From Rhabdaerophilum calidifontis (GTDB lineage Bacteria > Pseudomonadota > Alphaproteobacteria > Rhizobiales > Beijerinckiaceae), in contig NZ_VTRS01000003.1 of the NCBI RefSeq assembly GCF_008641065.1, forward strand, positions 62,001 through 126,000: a stretch of DNA of 64,000 bases, given 5' to 3'. Each line of letters begins with the position of its first letter. Positions within the stretch are counted from its first letter, which is position 1. The notes beneath the pieces were generated by a model. It had not been told where the DNA came from and ran no database searches. It saw only the letters and a list, made by a program, of their open reading frames with translations. The position numbers were made by a program, and so were the translations under genes. Shown piece after piece: positions 16,457-27,217 of this stretch.

Positions 16457-17689
16457 ATGGCGAGCATCAGGCAGAATCCGCGTGTGGCGGTGATCGGCGG
16501 CGGCCCGGCTGGCCTCTTCGCTGCCGAGACGCTGGCGGGGGCGGGCATCACGGTCGATCTTTTCGAGCGCATGCCCAATCCGGGGCGGAAATTGCTGATG
16601 GCCGGGCGCGGCGGGCTCAATCTCACGCATTCGGAGCCGCTCGAACCGTTCCTTGGCCGCTACGGCGCTGCGCCGCCGGCGCTCGCAGCGGCGATCCGCG
16701 CCTTTCCGCCGGCTGCCCTGCGGGATTGGGCGGAGGGGCTCGGGCAGGAGACCTTCATCGGCTCGAGCGGCCGCGTCTTCCCAAGGGCGATGAAGGCCTC
16801 GTCGCTGCTGCGCGCCTGGCTCGCGCGGCTGGCGGATCTCGGAATCCGGTTCCATCTCCGTCATGACTGGCTCGGCTGGGCCGAGAATGGTGCGTTGCGC
16901 TTCGCGACGCCCGCCGGCGAGGCGCGCGCCATGCCGGACGCGACCATCCTCGCGCTGGGCGGCGCGAGCTGGCCGCGGCTCGGCGCCGATGGCGGCTGGA
17001 CGCGCCATTTCGGCGCCGATGTCGCGCCGCTCGAACCGGCGAATTGCGGCGTGCGGATCGGCTGGTCGGCGGTGATGCGCCGGCATGCCGGAACGCCGCT
17101 CAAGCGCATCCTGGCGCGGGTTGACGGCGAAGGCGCGTTCGGCGAGGCGATCATCACCGAATCGGGGCTCGAAGGCGGGGTGATCTACGCCCTGTCGCGG
17201 CCGATCCGCGCCGCGCTGGTGCGTGCGGGCAGCGCCCGGCTGGTGCTCGACCTGCGGCCGGATTTCCGCGCCGAATGGATTGCGGCACGGCTGGAGGCGG
17301 CGCGGCCGAAGGATTCGCTGGCCTCGAAGCTGCGCCGCGCCGCCGGCTTGCAGCCGAACGCCGTGACCCTGGTTTTCGAATCCGCCCTGGCGGCGGGCGG
17401 CATTCCGAAGGATCCCGCCGTGCTCGCCGGCCTCGTCCGGGCGCTGCCGCTGACGATCACCGCCACGGCGGGGCTCGACCGCGCGATCTCCACCGCCGGC
17501 GGCCTGCGCTTCGCCGCCCTCGGCGCTGATTTCGAGCTTGCTTCCCGGCCTGGCGTGTTCGCGGCCGGCGAAATGCTCGATTGGGACGCTCCGACCGGCG
17601 GCTACCTGCTCCAGGCGAGCTTTGCGACCGGCAGGGCGGCGGCGGAAGGCGCAATCCGCCGCCTCGCCGCGCGCAGCGGGGCAGGGTGA
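16457..17689 (+). CDS. TIGR03862-family NAD(P)/FAD-dependent flavoprotein (BaiN/HI0933-like)
   Basis: Flavoprotein of 410 residues. It has a GGGPAGLFAAE dinucleotide motif at about 14-24, the GRKLLMAGRGGLNLTHSE segment that defines the HI0933 group, and a C-terminal FAD-contact region with AGEMLDWDAPTGGYLLQ. Members include bile-acid oxidoreductases, but the role of the proteobacterial branch is unknown. It follows the aminotransferase by 30 bases on the same strand and may be co-transcribed. A small GC hairpin (17690-17704) separates it from the convergent ABC-F gene. Confidence 0.8.
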   Translation: MASIRQNPRVAVIGGGPAGLFAAETLAGAGITVDLFERMPNPGRKLLMAGRGGLNLTHSEPLEPFLGRYGAAPPALAAAIRAFPPAALRDWAEGLGQETFIGSSGRVFPRAMKASSLLRAWLARLADLGIRFHLRHDWLGWAENGALRFATPAGEARAMPDATILALGGASWPRLGADGGWTRHFGADVAPLEPANCGVRIGWSAVMRRHAGTPLKRILARVDGEGAFGEAIITESGLEGGVIYALSRPIRAALVRAGSARLVLDLRPDFRAEWIAARLEAARPKDSLASKLRRAAGLQPNAVTLVFESALAAGGIPKDPAVLAGLVRALPLTITATAGLDRAISTAGGLRFAALGADFELASRPGVFAAGEMLDWDAPTGGYLLQASFATGRAAAEGAIRRLAARSGAG

Positions 17690-17716
17690 GGCGGCAGCGC
17701 CGCCATGCCGGCCGGC

Positions 17717-19531
17717 TCAGGCGCCGCCCTGCTCGCGGATCAGTTCGAGTTCGAGCCAGCGCTCCTCGAGCCTGGCGCGTTCGCCCTCGGCGCGCGCGAG
17801 CAGCGCGCCCGCCTCGTCGAACGCCTTGCGGTCGCGGGAATAGAGATCGGGATCGGCGAGGCGGGTCTTCAGCTTCCCGATCACGACTTCAAGCTTTTCG
17901 ATAGATTGCGGAATGGCTTCCAGATGGTTCTTCTCGGATAGTGTGAGCTTGCGGCCCACCCGTTCCCCGGCAAGGGCGCGCGGCGCCTCGTCTTCCCGAG
18001 CTCCGTCTGCCGCCCGCGCCGGCACCTTGCGCACCGGAATCTCGGCGCGGCGCTGCACGAGCATGTCGGAATAGCCGCCGGCATAGATCGTCCAGCGTCC
18101 GTCGCCCTCCGGAACCAGCACGCGCTCGACTGTCCGATCGAGGAAATCGCGGTCATGGCTGATCAGGATCACCGTCCCGGAATAGGCCGCGAGCATCTCC
18201 TCGAGCATGTCGAGCGTTTCGAGATCGAGATCGTTGGTCGGCTCGTCGAGCACCAGCAGGTTCGAGGGCCGCGCCAGCGCCCGCGCCAGCATCAGCCGCG
18301 CGCGCTCGCCGCCGGAGAGCACCCGCAGCGGCGTGCGCGCCTTCTCGGGCGGGAACAGGAAATCCTTCATGTAGCCGATGACATTCTTCGGCTTGCCGTC
18401 GATGATCAGGGTATCCGTGCCGCCTCCCGTCAGTGCGTCGGCGAGCGTGGTGTCCGGCGCGAGCGAATCCCGCTTCTGTTCGAGCCGCGCGACCGCGAGC
18501 CCGGCGCCGAGGCGCAGGTTGCCGGAATCCGGCGCCATCTCGCCGGTGAGGAGCGCGACGAGCGTCGTCTTGCCGGCGCCATTCGCGCCAACGATCCCGA
18601 TCCGGTCGCCGGTGAAGAGACGCAGCGAAAGATCCCGGACGATCGCGCGATGGTCGAAGCGTTTGCCGATCCGTTCGGCCTCGAGCACGAGCTTGCCGCC
18701 TTTCTCGGCCTCGGATGCACGCAGTTCAGGCTTGCCGGCGACCCGGACATGCTCGCGCTGCTGGCGGCGGAGCGCGTGCAGCCGGGCGAGGCGACGTTCG
18801 TTGCGCTTGCGCCGCGCCGTGACGCCGTAGCGCAGCCAATGTTCCTCGTTGGCGATCCGGCGGCCGAGCTTGTGCTGCGCGGCTTCCTCCTCGGCCAGCG
18901 CCGCGTCGCGGAACGCCTCGAAGGCAGCGAACCCCTTCTCGATCCGCCGTGTCGTTCCCCGGTCGAGCCAGATCGTCGCGCGGCTGAGCTTCTCGAGAAA
19001 GCGCCGGTCATGGCTGATCAGCACCAGTGCCGCGGCGCGGCGGTTGAGCTCGGCCTCCAGCCATTCGATGGCGGGAAGATCGAGATGGTTAGTCGGCTCG
19101 TCGAGGAGCAGCAGATCCGGCTCCGGCGCCAGCGCCCGCGCGAGCGCGGCGCGCCTTGCCTCGCCGCCGGAGAGCGCGCGCGGATCCTCCTCGCCCGAGA
19201 GCCCGAGTTCGTGCAGCAGGAATCGCGCGGCATGGTCGCCGGCACCGGGCGGCAGATCGGCGGCGGCGAAGGCGAGGCTTGTCGCGAAGCCGCGCATATC
19301 CGGCTCCTGCCCGAGCACACCGATCCGCGCGCCGGGCTGGAGGAAGCGCGTGCCGGCATCGGGCTCGACAAGCCCCGCCGCCACCGCGAGCAGCGTCGAT
19401 TTTCCCGAACCATTGCGGCCGACGAGGCAGATCCGTTCGCCCGGCTCGACGATGAGATCGGCGCCGTCGAGCAGGTTTCGCCCGCCGAAGGTGAGGCGGA
19501 TGGCGCTGAGCTGGAGGAGCGGCGGAGCCAA
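17717..19531 (-). CDS. ABC-F family ATPase, Uup-like
   Basis: Soluble tandem ATPase of 604 residues that acts on ribosomes or branched DNA rather than in transport. The first nucleotide domain has GRNGSGKST, LSGGEARR and LLLLDEPTNHLD; the second has GANGAGKT, LSGGERAR and LVLDEPTNDLD. A charged linker lies between them and a coiled-coil-like Uup C-terminal domain (about 525-600) follows. I choose the TTG at 19531 because GGAAGGG (19544-19538) sits six bases upstream and family similarity starts there; an ATG at 19600 would add 23 unrelated residues. Confidence 0.85.
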   Translation of the reverse strand: MAPPLLQLSAIRLTFGGRNLLDGADLIVEPGERICLVGRNGSGKSTLLAVAAGLVEPDAGTRFLQPGARIGVLGQEPDMRGFATSLAFAAADLPPGAGDHAARFLLHELGLSGEEDPRALSGGEARRAALARALAPEPDLLLLDEPTNHLDLPAIEWLEAELNRRAAALVLISHDRRFLEKLSRATIWLDRGTTRRIEKGFAAFEAFRDAALAEEEAAQHKLGRRIANEEHWLRYGVTARRKRNERRLARLHALRRQQREHVRVAGKPELRASEAEKGGKLVLEAERIGKRFDHRAIVRDLSLRLFTGDRIGIVGANGAGKTTLVALLTGEMAPDSGNLRLGAGLAVARLEQKRDSLAPDTTLADALTGGGTDTLIIDGKPKNVIGYMKDFLFPPEKARTPLRVLSGGERARLMLARALARPSNLLVLDEPTNDLDLETLDMLEEMLAAYSGTVILISHDRDFLDRTVERVLVPEGDGRWTIYAGGYSDMLVQRRAEIPVRKVPARAADGAREDEAPRALAGERVGRKLTLSEKNHLEAIPQSIEKLEVVIGKLKTRLADPDLYSRDRKAFDEAGALLARAEGERARLEERWLELELIREQGGA

Positions 19532-19616
19532 ATCTGTCCCTTCCCGGAAGCCGGGCGGCCCCGGCCGGTCCGCGATAGGCCGGCGCGGCGCGAACGGCAA
19601 GCGGAACGCGCGGGGG

Positions 19617-20021
19617 TCAAGCGAACTGGCGCGCGAGCAGGACCGCCGCCCAGGCGGAGAACGCCGTCAGCGCGGCGCCCCAGGCCATGTCGATCAGCGC
19701 GATGCGCAGCGTGAACCCCTCGATCACCGCAAGACTTGTGAGGTCATAGGTCGCATAGGCGACGAGCCCGAACGCCGCGCCGGCGAGCAGCGCCTGCGCC
19801 GGCATCCCGGCCGTGAAGGCGGGCAGCGTGACGAACAACGTCAGCCCCGCGAGATAAAGGATGTAGAATGCCGCTGCGGCAGCGAGATTCGGAGTTTTGC
19901 GCAGGAGCGGCCCGATTTCTGCAACATAGAGCCCGCGCCCGAGCCAGGCGAGCCAGAGAAGGTCGATGACGAGGAAGACCCCGCCCGCGAGGGCGAAGAG
20001 CATCAGCGGCGTTTTCATCAT
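19617..20021 (-). CDS. DUF2177 family membrane protein
   Basis: Small inner-membrane protein of 134 residues with four hydrophobic segments. The DLLWLAWLGRGLYVAEIG motif after the first segment and the ATYDLTSLAVIEGF and IDMAWG motifs are those of DUF2177. Function is unknown. It is divergent from ureD, with 87 bases between starts, so the urease promoter must lie in that short space. The start is the first of two adjacent ATG codons, at 20021. Confidence 0.8.
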   Translation of the reverse strand: MMKTPLMLFALAGGVFLVIDLLWLAWLGRGLYVAEIGPLLRKTPNLAAAAAFYILYLAGLTLFVTLPAFTAGMPAQALLAGAAFGLVAYATYDLTSLAVIEGFTLRIALIDMAWGAALTAFSAWAAVLLARQFA

Positions 20022-20108
20022 CGGTGCCCCCCCGTTTCGCCTCTCTTTGATACGGGTGGCGGCCCGGCGCGGATCATCGGCGCCGGCGCGGTGGCGCGGG
20101 GAGGGGCG

Positions 20109-20978
20109 ATGACGGCCGAAGCCCTGCCGTCCGGCGCCGCGGAGGACCTCCCGCCCGCGCTGCGGGTCGATGCACGGCTCGCGCTGGAGGTCGGCGCGCG
20201 CGACGGGGGGCGCGGCGGGGCGAGCGCGATCCTGGACCGCCACGAAGCCGGAGCGCTGCGCTTCCGCTTCCCCCGGCCGCTGGGCCCGCTGCCGGAGGCG
20301 GTGATCGTCAATGTCGCCGGCGGGCTCGCGGGCGGGGATCGCGTGGCCATCGCCGCGCGGATCGGGGCCGATGCCGGCCTCGTGCTGACCAGCGCTGCCG
20401 CCGAGCGGATCTACCGCTCCGCCGGCGCCGAGACGCGGATCACCGCCGAATTGGCGGTGGAAGTCGGTGCGCGCGCCCTCTGGCTGCCGCAGGAGACCAT
20501 CCTCCAGGACGGCGCCCGGCTCGAACGGCGCTTCACGATCGATCTCGCCCCCGACGCGACCCTGCTGCTGGCCGAGATGCTGGTCTTCGGCCGTCGCGCA
20601 GCGGGAGAAGCCTATCTTTCAGGCAGCCTGCGCGAAAGTTGGCGCGTGCGCCGCGCCCGCGTGCTGATCCTCGCCGACGAAACCCGGATCGAGGGCGATT
20701 TCGCCGCGCATCTCCTGCGCCCCGGCGCGCTCGGATCCCATGTCGCGCTGGCGACGCTGCTCTTCGCCCGCCCGGCCGCCGGCGACGATCTCGACGCGAT
20801 CCGTGCGGCGATCCCGCGTGAAGCCGGGTTCGAGGGCGGCGCGAGCGATCTTGGCGGGCTTGTGCTCGTGCGTTTGGCTTGCCACGATGCTGCACGGCTG
20901 CGGGTGGCGACCCTGGACCTCGCACGCCTGCTGGCGCGGCGGCTCGGGGCCGATCTCCCGCGCAGTCTCGCCCTCTGA
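20109..20978 (+). CDS. ureD: Urease accessory protein UreD
   Basis: Scaffold of 289 residues that, with UreF and UreG, delivers nickel to apo-urease. Landmarks are the GGLAGGDRV motif near 78 and the TSAAAERIYRS, LWLPQETI and GARLERRF segments, all conserved in UreD. ATG at 20109 follows GAGGGG. It opens an operon running to ureG at 27213. Confidence 0.93.
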   Translation: MTAEALPSGAAEDLPPALRVDARLALEVGARDGGRGGASAILDRHEAGALRFRFPRPLGPLPEAVIVNVAGGLAGGDRVAIAARIGADAGLVLTSAAAERIYRSAGAETRITAELAVEVGARALWLPQETILQDGARLERRFTIDLAPDATLLLAEMLVFGRRAAGEAYLSGSLRESWRVRRARVLILADETRIEGDFAAHLLRPGALGSHVALATLLFARPAAGDDLDAIRAAIPREAGFEGGASDLGGLVLVRLACHDAARLRVATLDLARLLARRLGADLPRSLAL

Positions 20979-21017
20979 CCCGCCGGCCGCTCGGGCCGGC
21001 CTGCCGATGGAGCCTGC

Positions 21018-21320
21018 ATGAACCTCACACCGCGCGAGAAGGACAAGCTCTTGATCGCCATGGCCGCGATGGTAGCGCGGCGGCGGCTCGAACGGGGCGT
21101 GAAGCTCAACCATCCGGAAGCGGTGGCGCTGATCGCGGATTTCGTTACCGAGGGCGCGCGCGACGGCCGCTCGGTCGCGGATCTGATGGCGGCGGCGGCG
21201 AAGGTGCTAACGCGCGAGCAGGTGATGCCCGGCATCGCCGAGATGATCCATGACGTGCAGGTGGAGGCGACCTTCCCCGATGGCACGAAACTTGTCACCG
21301 TTCATCATCCGATCCGCTGA
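21018..21320 (+). CDS. ureA: Urease gamma subunit
   Basis: Structural subunit of 100 residues beginning [12 protein letters not shown], of the standard length. [16 protein letters not shown] and the C-terminal VTVHHPIR are fully typical. It lies 39 bases after ureD. Confidence 0.96.
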   Translation: MNLTPREKDKLLIAMAAMVARRRLERGVKLNHPEAVALIADFVTEGARDGRSVADLMAAAAKVLTREQVMPGIAEMIHDVQVEATFPDGTKLVTVHHPIR

Positions 21321-21341
21321 TCCTGCCGCCTGGAGATTGCG

Positions 21342-21911
21342 ATGCGACGCCTGCTTTCGCTTGTTCTTCCCTTCACCGCGACGCCGGCACTCGCCCATGT
21401 GGGTGCCGATGCCGGCGCCCACGATTTCGCGAGCGGCTTCGCCCATCCGTTCGGCGGGCTCGACCATTGCCTTGCGATGATCGCCGTGGGCCTCGTCGCC
21501 GCCTTTCTGGGCGGGCGGGCGCGGATCGCGCTGCCCGGTGCCTTTCTCGGGGCGATGCTCGCGGGTTTTGTGGCCGGGGCGGCGAAACTCGCGGCGCTGC
21601 CGGCCTATGAGGCGATGATCCTCGCCTCGGTGATCGGGCTCGGCCTCGCGCTGCTGGTTGCGCAACCGGTGCCGCGGCTGCCCGCCGCCGGCCTCGTGGC
21701 CCTGTTCGGCCTCGCGCATGGCTTCGCGCACGGGATCGAGGGCGCGCTCACGCCCGGCTATGCGGCCGGGTTTCTCGCCGCGACCGCGATCCTGCACGCG
21801 ATCGGGCTGGGGCTCGGCCAGGCGGTGGCGAGGCTCGATCGCCCGATCTTCTACCGCATCGCCGGCGGCACGATCGCCGCTGCCGGTCTCGCGCTCGCGA
21901 CCATCGGCTGA
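21342..21911 (+). CDS. ureJ: HupE/UreJ family nickel permease-like protein
   Basis: Membrane protein of 189 residues: an N-terminal signal-like segment ending ALAHVG, then about six hydrophobic segments. The motifs [16 protein letters not shown] and [11 protein letters not shown] hold the histidines and acidic residues thought to carry nickel. UreJ/HupE genes inside urease operons are known from rhizobia. It sits between ureA and ureB, 21 bases after ureA and four before ureB, so it is translated with the structural subunits. Confidence 0.9.
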   Translation: MRRLLSLVLPFTATPALAHVGADAGAHDFASGFAHPFGGLDHCLAMIAVGLVAAFLGGRARIALPGAFLGAMLAGFVAGAAKLAALPAYEAMILASVIGLGLALLVAQPVPRLPAAGLVALFGLAHGFAHGIEGALTPGYAAGFLAATAILHAIGLGLGQAVARLDRPIFYRIAGGTIAAAGLALATIG

Positions 21912-21915
21912 CGCG

Positions 21916-22236
21916 ATGGCTGGACAATCCGTGATCCCTGGTGAAATCATCACCGCGCCCGGCGAGATCGAACTCAATGCCGGCCGCGAGACCCTGCGCA
22001 TCACCGTGGCCAACACGGGCGACCGGCCCATTCAGGTCGGCAGCCATTATCATTTCTTCGAAACGAACCCGTCGCTCCGCTTCGAGCGGGCGGCGGCGCG
22101 CGGCTTCCGGCTCGACATTCCCGCCGGCACGGCCGTGCGCTTCGAGCCGGGCCAGAGCCGCGAGGTCACCCTCGTGAAAATCGCCGGCAAGCGGGAGGTC
22201 TACGGCTTCCGGCAGGCCGTGATGGGGAAACTCTGA
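21916..22236 (+). CDS. ureB: Urease beta subunit
   Basis: Structural subunit of 106 residues. [15 protein letters not shown] and the [11 protein letters not shown] segment are diagnostic. Its stop overlaps the ureC start by one base (TGATG at 22234-22238), indicating coupled translation. Confidence 0.96.
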   Translation: MAGQSVIPGEIITAPGEIELNAGRETLRITVANTGDRPIQVGSHYHFFETNPSLRFERAAARGFRLDIPAGTAVRFEPGQSREVTLVKIAGKREVYGFRQAVMGKL

Positions 22237-23945
22237 TGCCCACCCATATCCCTCGCGCGATCTATGCCGACATGTTCGGCCCCACCACAGGCGATAAAAT
22301 CCGCCTCGCGGATACCGATCTCGTCATCGAGGTGGAGCGCGATTTCACGACCTATGGCGAGGAAGTGAAGTTCGGCGGCGGCAAGGTGATCCGCGACGGG
22401 ATGGGCCAGAGCCAGGCAACGCGCGCGGCCGGCGCGGTCGATACGGTCATCACCAATGCCGTGATCCTCGACCATTGGGGAATCGTCAAAGGCGATATCG
22501 CGATCCGGGACGGGCTGATCGTGAAGATCGGCAAGGCCGGCAACCCGGATATCCAGCCGGGTGTCGATATCGTCATCGGGCCGGGCACGGAGATCATCGC
22601 CGGCGAGGGCAAGATCGTCACAGCCGGCGCGTTCGACAGCCATATCCATTTCATCTGCCCGCAGCAGATCGAGGAGGCGCTCGCTTCCGGCATCACCTCG
22701 ATGCTCGGCGGCGGCACCGGCCCGGCGCATGGCACGCTCGCCACCACCTGCACGCCCGGCCCCTGGCATATCGCGCGGATGATCGAGGCCGCGGACGCGT
22801 TTCCGATGAATCTCGGCTTCGCCGGCAAGGGTAATGCCGCGCTGCCCGCCGCCCTGGAGGAGCAGGTGCTCGGCGGTGCCTGCGCGCTCAAGCTCCATGA
22901 GGATTGGGGCACGACGCCCGCCGCGATCGACAATTGCCTCTCCGTGGCGGACGAGATGGACATCCAGGTGATGATCCACACCGACACGCTCAACGAATCG
23001 GGCTTCGTCGAGGATACGATCGCTGCCTTCAAGGGCCGGACGATCCACGCCTTCCACACCGAGGGAGCAGGGGGCGGCCACGCGCCGGACATCATCAAGG
23101 TCGCAGGCCTGCCGAACGTGCTGCCGTCCTCCACCAACCCGACGCGGCCCTTCACGGTGAACACGATCGACGAGCATCTCGACATGCTCATGGTCTGCCA
23201 CCATCTCGACCCCGCGATCGCCGAGGATCTCGCCTTCGCCGAGAGCCGAATCCGGAAGGAGACCATCGCCGCAGAGGATATCCTCCACGATCTCGGCGCG
23301 CTCTCGATGATGAGCTCCGACAGCCAGGCCATGGGCCGCATCGGCGAGGTGGTGATCCGCACCTGGCAGACCGCCGACAAGATGAAGAAGCAGCGCGGGA
23401 GCCTTCCGGGCGATGCCGGCAACGACAACACCCGCGCCAAGCGCTACATCGCCAAATACACGATCAACCCGGCTATCGCGCATGGCGTTGCGAAGCATAT
23501 CGGCTCGGTGGAGCCGGGCAAACTCGCCGATCTCGTCCTCTGGGCGCCGGCCTTCTTCGGCGTCAAGCCGGAGATGGTCATCAAGGGCGGCATGATCGCG
23601 CTCGCGCCGATGGGCGATCCCAACGCCTCGATCCCCACGCCGCAGCCGGTGCATTACCGGCCGATGTTCGGGGCCTACGGCAAGGCGCGGACGAACACGA
23701 GCCTGACCTTCGTGAGCAGGGCCGCGCTCGATGCCGGGCTCGACAGGCGACTTGGCACCGCCAAGCGCATGGTTGCGGTGGAGAATGTCCGATCCGGCAT
23801 TTCCAAGGCGAGCATGGTGCATAACGGCGCGATGCCGGATATTTCCGTCGACCCCGAGACCTACCATGTCCGGGCCGATGGCGAATTGCTGGTCTGCGAG
23901 CCCGCGAGCGTGCTGCCCATGGCGCAGCGCTATTTCCTGTTCTGA
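22236..23945 (+). CDS. ureC: Urease alpha (catalytic) subunit
   Basis: Ni-dependent amidohydrolase of 569 residues that hydrolyses urea to ammonia and carbamate. All catalytic residues are present: His136 and His138 (DSHIHF), the carbamylated Lys219 ([10 protein letters not shown]), His248 and His274, Asp362 (SSDSQAMG), and the mobile-flap Cys321-His322 (VCHHLDP). Numbering is two higher than in the Klebsiella enzyme. Nothing suggests loss of activity. Confidence 0.97.
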   Translation: MPTHIPRAIYADMFGPTTGDKIRLADTDLVIEVERDFTTYGEEVKFGGGKVIRDGMGQSQATRAAGAVDTVITNAVILDHWGIVKGDIAIRDGLIVKIGKAGNPDIQPGVDIVIGPGTEIIAGEGKIVTAGAFDSHIHFICPQQIEEALASGITSMLGGGTGPAHGTLATTCTPGPWHIARMIEAADAFPMNLGFAGKGNAALPAALEEQVLGGACALKLHEDWGTTPAAIDNCLSVADEMDIQVMIHTDTLNESGFVEDTIAAFKGRTIHAFHTEGAGGGHAPDIIKVAGLPNVLPSSTNPTRPFTVNTIDEHLDMLMVCHHLDPAIAEDLAFAESRIRKETIAAEDILHDLGALSMMSSDSQAMGRIGEVVIRTWQTADKMKKQRGSLPGDAGNDNTRAKRYIAKYTINPAIAHGVAKHIGSVEPGKLADLVLWAPAFFGVKPEMVIKGGMIALAPMGDPNASIPTPQPVHYRPMFGAYGKARTNTSLTFVSRAALDAGLDRRLGTAKRMVAVENVRSGISKASMVHNGAMPDISVDPETYHVRADGELLVCEPASVLPMAQRYFLF

Positions 23946-24007
23946 CATGGCATCCGGCCGGGCTTCATCCGGGTAGATCCGGGATCAAGGCACCCAATGG
24001 AGGATCC

Positions 24008-24319
24008 ATGTCCCGGCCCGTCATCGTTATCGCCCGCGTGCGGATCCGCCCGGAAGCCCGCACCATTTTCCTCGACGCCCTCCGCATCTGCATCGCCGAG
24101 ACCCGGCGGGAGGCGGGCTGCATCCGCTACGACATGCATGAAAGCGTGACCGATCCCGATCATTTCGTCTTTGTCGAGGAATGGCGCGACCGCGCCGCAA
24201 TCGACGCGCACATGATCGCCGCGCATTTCCGCACGACCATGTCGATCGCCGCGCCGTGCCTCGCCGAGCCGCCGGTGGTCGAGGGCATCGAGGGCGGCGA
24301 TCGCTGGCGGATCATGTAG
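24008..24319 (+). CDS. Antibiotic-biosynthesis-monooxygenase (ABM) domain protein, YgiN-like
   Basis: Protein of 103 residues with a single dimeric alpha/beta-barrel ABM domain: VIVIARVRIRPEART at the N-terminus, the REAGCIRYDMHES strand-turn and FVFVEEWRD. YgiN-type members act on quinols or are small oxygenases without cofactor; the substrate here is unknown. It follows ureC by 62 bases on the same strand, inside the urease operon, where this family is not standard. Confidence 0.8.
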   Translation: MSRPVIVIARVRIRPEARTIFLDALRICIAETRREAGCIRYDMHESVTDPDHFVFVEEWRDRAAIDAHMIAAHFRTTMSIAAPCLAEPPVVEGIEGGDRWRIM

Positions 24320-24361
24320 CCGTGACTGGCCCGTGGCCCGGAGCCGTGGCATGAACCCGCC

Positions 24362-25255
24362 ATGTCGAGCGAATTGCATCGCCGTGCCGCCCCGCGCATG
24401 CTGCCCTGGACCGACCGGCAGGGCCGGTTCGCGCCGCTGAAGGCCGTCGTGCTTGTGGCGGTGTTGCTGCCGGGGCTGGTGATCGCCGCCCGGTTGATGA
24501 CCGGTGGCCTGGGCGCGAAGCCCGTCACCGCCGCCTTGCACGAGACCGGGCTGTGGTCGCTCAGGCTACTGCTGGTGACGCTGGCGGTCACGCCGCTGCG
24601 GCTGATCACCGGCTGGGGCAGGGTGCTCGCGGTCCGGCGCATGCTCGGCGTGGCCGCGCTCGGCTACGCGCTCGTCCATCTCGGTCTTTACGTGTTCGAG
24701 CAGGGCTTCGATCTTCTCCGGGTCGCCAGCGAGATCGCGCGGCGCTTCTATCTGACGATCGGCTTCCTCAGCCTTCTCGCCATGGCGGCCCTGGGCGCGA
24801 CCTCGTTCGACAGCGCGATCCGCCGGCTCGGCGCGCAACGCTGGAACCGGCTCCACGCGCTGATCCATCCGCTGACGCTGCTCGCGCTCTGGCATGGCGC
24901 GCTGCAAGCCAAGATCGACATTTTCGAACATGCCGTGATGACGGGCATATTCCTGGCGCTGATCAGCCTGCGCCTGATGCGCCGGGCCGGCGTTCCGCTC
25001 GATCCGCCGCGCCTGCTCGCGCTCGTGCCGGGGGCCATGGCCGCAACGATGGCGCTCGAATATCTCTGGTATGCGCTCGCAACCGGGGTTCCGGCTGATC
25101 GCATCCTGGCGGCGAATTTCATGGCAGGGCTTCAACCCCGCCCCACCCTTGTTGTAGGAATGATCGCGACGAGCCTTCCGGTCCTCGCGATCCTCGTGGT
25201 TCTCTGCCAGCGGAGCCGCGTTCCGGAACGGCCCATTCCCGGCCGAAAGGTCTGA
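24362..25255 (+). CDS. msrQ: Ferric-reductase-like haem membrane protein, MsrQ/YedZ type
   Basis: Inner-membrane protein of 297 residues with six to seven hydrophobic segments. Candidate haem-ligand histidines lie in [19 protein letters not shown] and [21 protein letters not shown]. MsrQ normally passes electrons from the respiratory chain to the periplasmic methionine sulfoxide reductase MsrP. No msrP is adjacent; the neighbours are ureC/ABM upstream and ureE 17 bases downstream. It may serve an msrP elsewhere or another acceptor. Confidence 0.78.
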   Translation: MSSELHRRAAPRMLPWTDRQGRFAPLKAVVLVAVLLPGLVIAARLMTGGLGAKPVTAALHETGLWSLRLLLVTLAVTPLRLITGWGRVLAVRRMLGVAALGYALVHLGLYVFEQGFDLLRVASEIARRFYLTIGFLSLLAMAALGATSFDSAIRRLGAQRWNRLHALIHPLTLLALWHGALQAKIDIFEHAVMTGIFLALISLRLMRRAGVPLDPPRLLALVPGAMAATMALEYLWYALATGVPADRILAANFMAGLQPRPTLVVGMIATSLPVLAILVVLCQRSRVPERPIPGRKV

Positions 25256-25272
25256 ACACGCTGGAGTTTCAC

Positions 25273-25905
25273 GTGCTGAACGCGACCGAGATCATCGCCC
25301 GCGGCGATTGGAGCGGGGAGGCGGCGGATTCCGTCGTGCTCGATTTCGACGACCGCCACCGCCGCCGGATCACGCTTGAGACGATCGGCGGGCTGCAATT
25401 CCTGCTCGATCTGCCGGAAGCGGTCGCCCTTCGCACCGGCGATGCCGTGCGCCTTGCCGATGGCCGCCTGATCGAGATCGTAGGGGCCCCCGAGCCGCTG
25501 GCCGAAATCCGTGCCGAAAGCCCCGAACACCTGCTGCGCCTCGCCTGGCATCTCGGCAACCGCCACCTGCCGGTGCAGATTGCCGGCGGCCGGCTGCGCA
25601 TCCGCCGCGACCACGTCATCGAAGCGATGGTTGCGGGGCTCGGCGGCCGGCTGCGGCCGATCGAGGCCGCGTTCGACCCCGAGGGCGGCGCCTATCTCCA
25701 GGCGCGGGGCGGGCATGGGGCCCATGATCATCATCATACCCATGATCATCATCACGCTCATGACCACGATCACGGGCATGACCATCACGATCATGCGCAT
25801 CGTCATTCCCACCACGCACACGGCGCGGGCTGTGGCTGTGGGCATGATCACGGACATGATCACGGGCACGGTCAAGGACACGGCCATCGCCACGGGCATG
25901 GCTGA
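25273..25905 (+). CDS. ureE: Urease accessory protein UreE, nickel metallochaperone with His-rich tail
   Basis: Nickel donor of 210 residues. The N-terminal peptide-binding domain (1-70) and metal-binding domain (71-145, with [13 protein letters not shown] and the conserved DHVIEAM site) are complete. Residues 148-210 are a very His/Asp/Gly-rich tail with more than 30 histidines and a CGCGH element. The start is GTG at 25273 after CTGGAG. Its end overlaps ureF by eight bases. The tail probably stores or scavenges nickel. Confidence 0.92.
   Translation: MLNATEIIARGDWSGEAADSVVLDFDDRHRRRITLETIGGLQFLLDLPEAVALRTGDAVRLADGRLIEIVGAPEPLAEIRAESPEHLLRLAWHLGNRHLPVQIAGGRLRIRRDHVIEAMVAGLGGRLRPIEAAFDPEGGAYLQARGGHGAHDHHHTHDHHHAHDHDHGHDHHDHAHRHSHHAHGAGCGCGHDHGHDHGHGQGHGHRHGHG
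25714..25902 (+). repeat. Low-complexity CAT/GAT codon repeat encoding the UreE His tail
   Basis: The DNA is an imperfect array of CATGATCAT-like units, rich in CAC/CAT and GAT/GAC codons, with several TGATCA palindromes. Such arrays change length easily by slippage, which here would alter tail length and, if not in multiples of three, the ureE frame. Confidence 0.75.
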
Positions 25906-26586
25906 CGCCGCCGAACTCCAGCGCCTGCAATGGTTCTCGCCGGCCTTCCCGATCGGCGGCTACGCCTATTCGCACGGCATCGAGGCCGCGCAGGCGGCGG
26001 GCGCGGTTCGGGATGAGGCGACGCTCGCCGCCTGGATCGCCGATATCCTGACCCTGGGGGCCGGCCGCAACGACGCGATCCTGCTCGCCGAGAGCTGGCG
26101 CCGTGCCGGCCTGGCGGAGCCGGACGCGCGGATCGCGGGCCTTGTCGCGCTCGCGGAACTGGGGATCGCGCTCTCTCTCTCGGCCGAGCGCCGGCTTGAA
26201 ACCGCGCAGCAGGGCGCGGCCTTCCACGCGCTGGTCGGCGCGGCGCATCCCCATCCCGATCTGCCGCCGCTCGCCGCTTTCGCGCCCGGCGGACTGCCGC
26301 TGCCTGTGGCTGTGGGGATGGCCGGGCGGCTGCACGCCCAGCCGCTCGAGGGCCTGCTCGCCGGCTATCTCCAGGCCTTCGCCGGCAATCTCGTCGCAGC
26401 CGGCATCCGGCTGGCCTTGATCGGGCAGAGCGCGGCGCAGGTCCGGCTTGCAGCCTTGCGGCCGGTGATCCTCGCCGCGACGCAAGCAGGCGGCGCAGCG
26501 GGCCTTGCCGATCTCGGCGGCATGGCATTTCGCGTCGATCTGATGAGCCTCATGCACGAAACCCAGGAATCCAGGTTGTTCCGCTC

Positions 26587-26590
<4 letters not shown>
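25898..26590 (+). CDS. ureF: Urease accessory protein UreF
   Basis: All-helical partner of UreD and UreG, 230 residues, with the signature [20 protein letters not shown] near the N-terminus and [18 protein letters not shown] at the C-terminus. ATG at 25898 overlaps the ureE stop (25903-25905). An open frame continues upstream through the His-tail repeat, but family similarity starts here. It overlaps ureG by four bases. Confidence 0.93.
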
Positions 26591-27213
<623 letters not shown>

Positions 27214-27217
27214 GCGC

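Noticed and set aside
17690-17704. Hairpin between the flavoprotein and ABC-F genes as an intrinsic terminator
   Set aside because: The stem is only six base pairs and no T-tract follows on either strand.
21342-21911. HupE as a sign of a hydrogenase cluster
   Set aside because: No hydrogenase structural or maturation gene is present; HupE/UreJ in a urease operon is an established arrangement.
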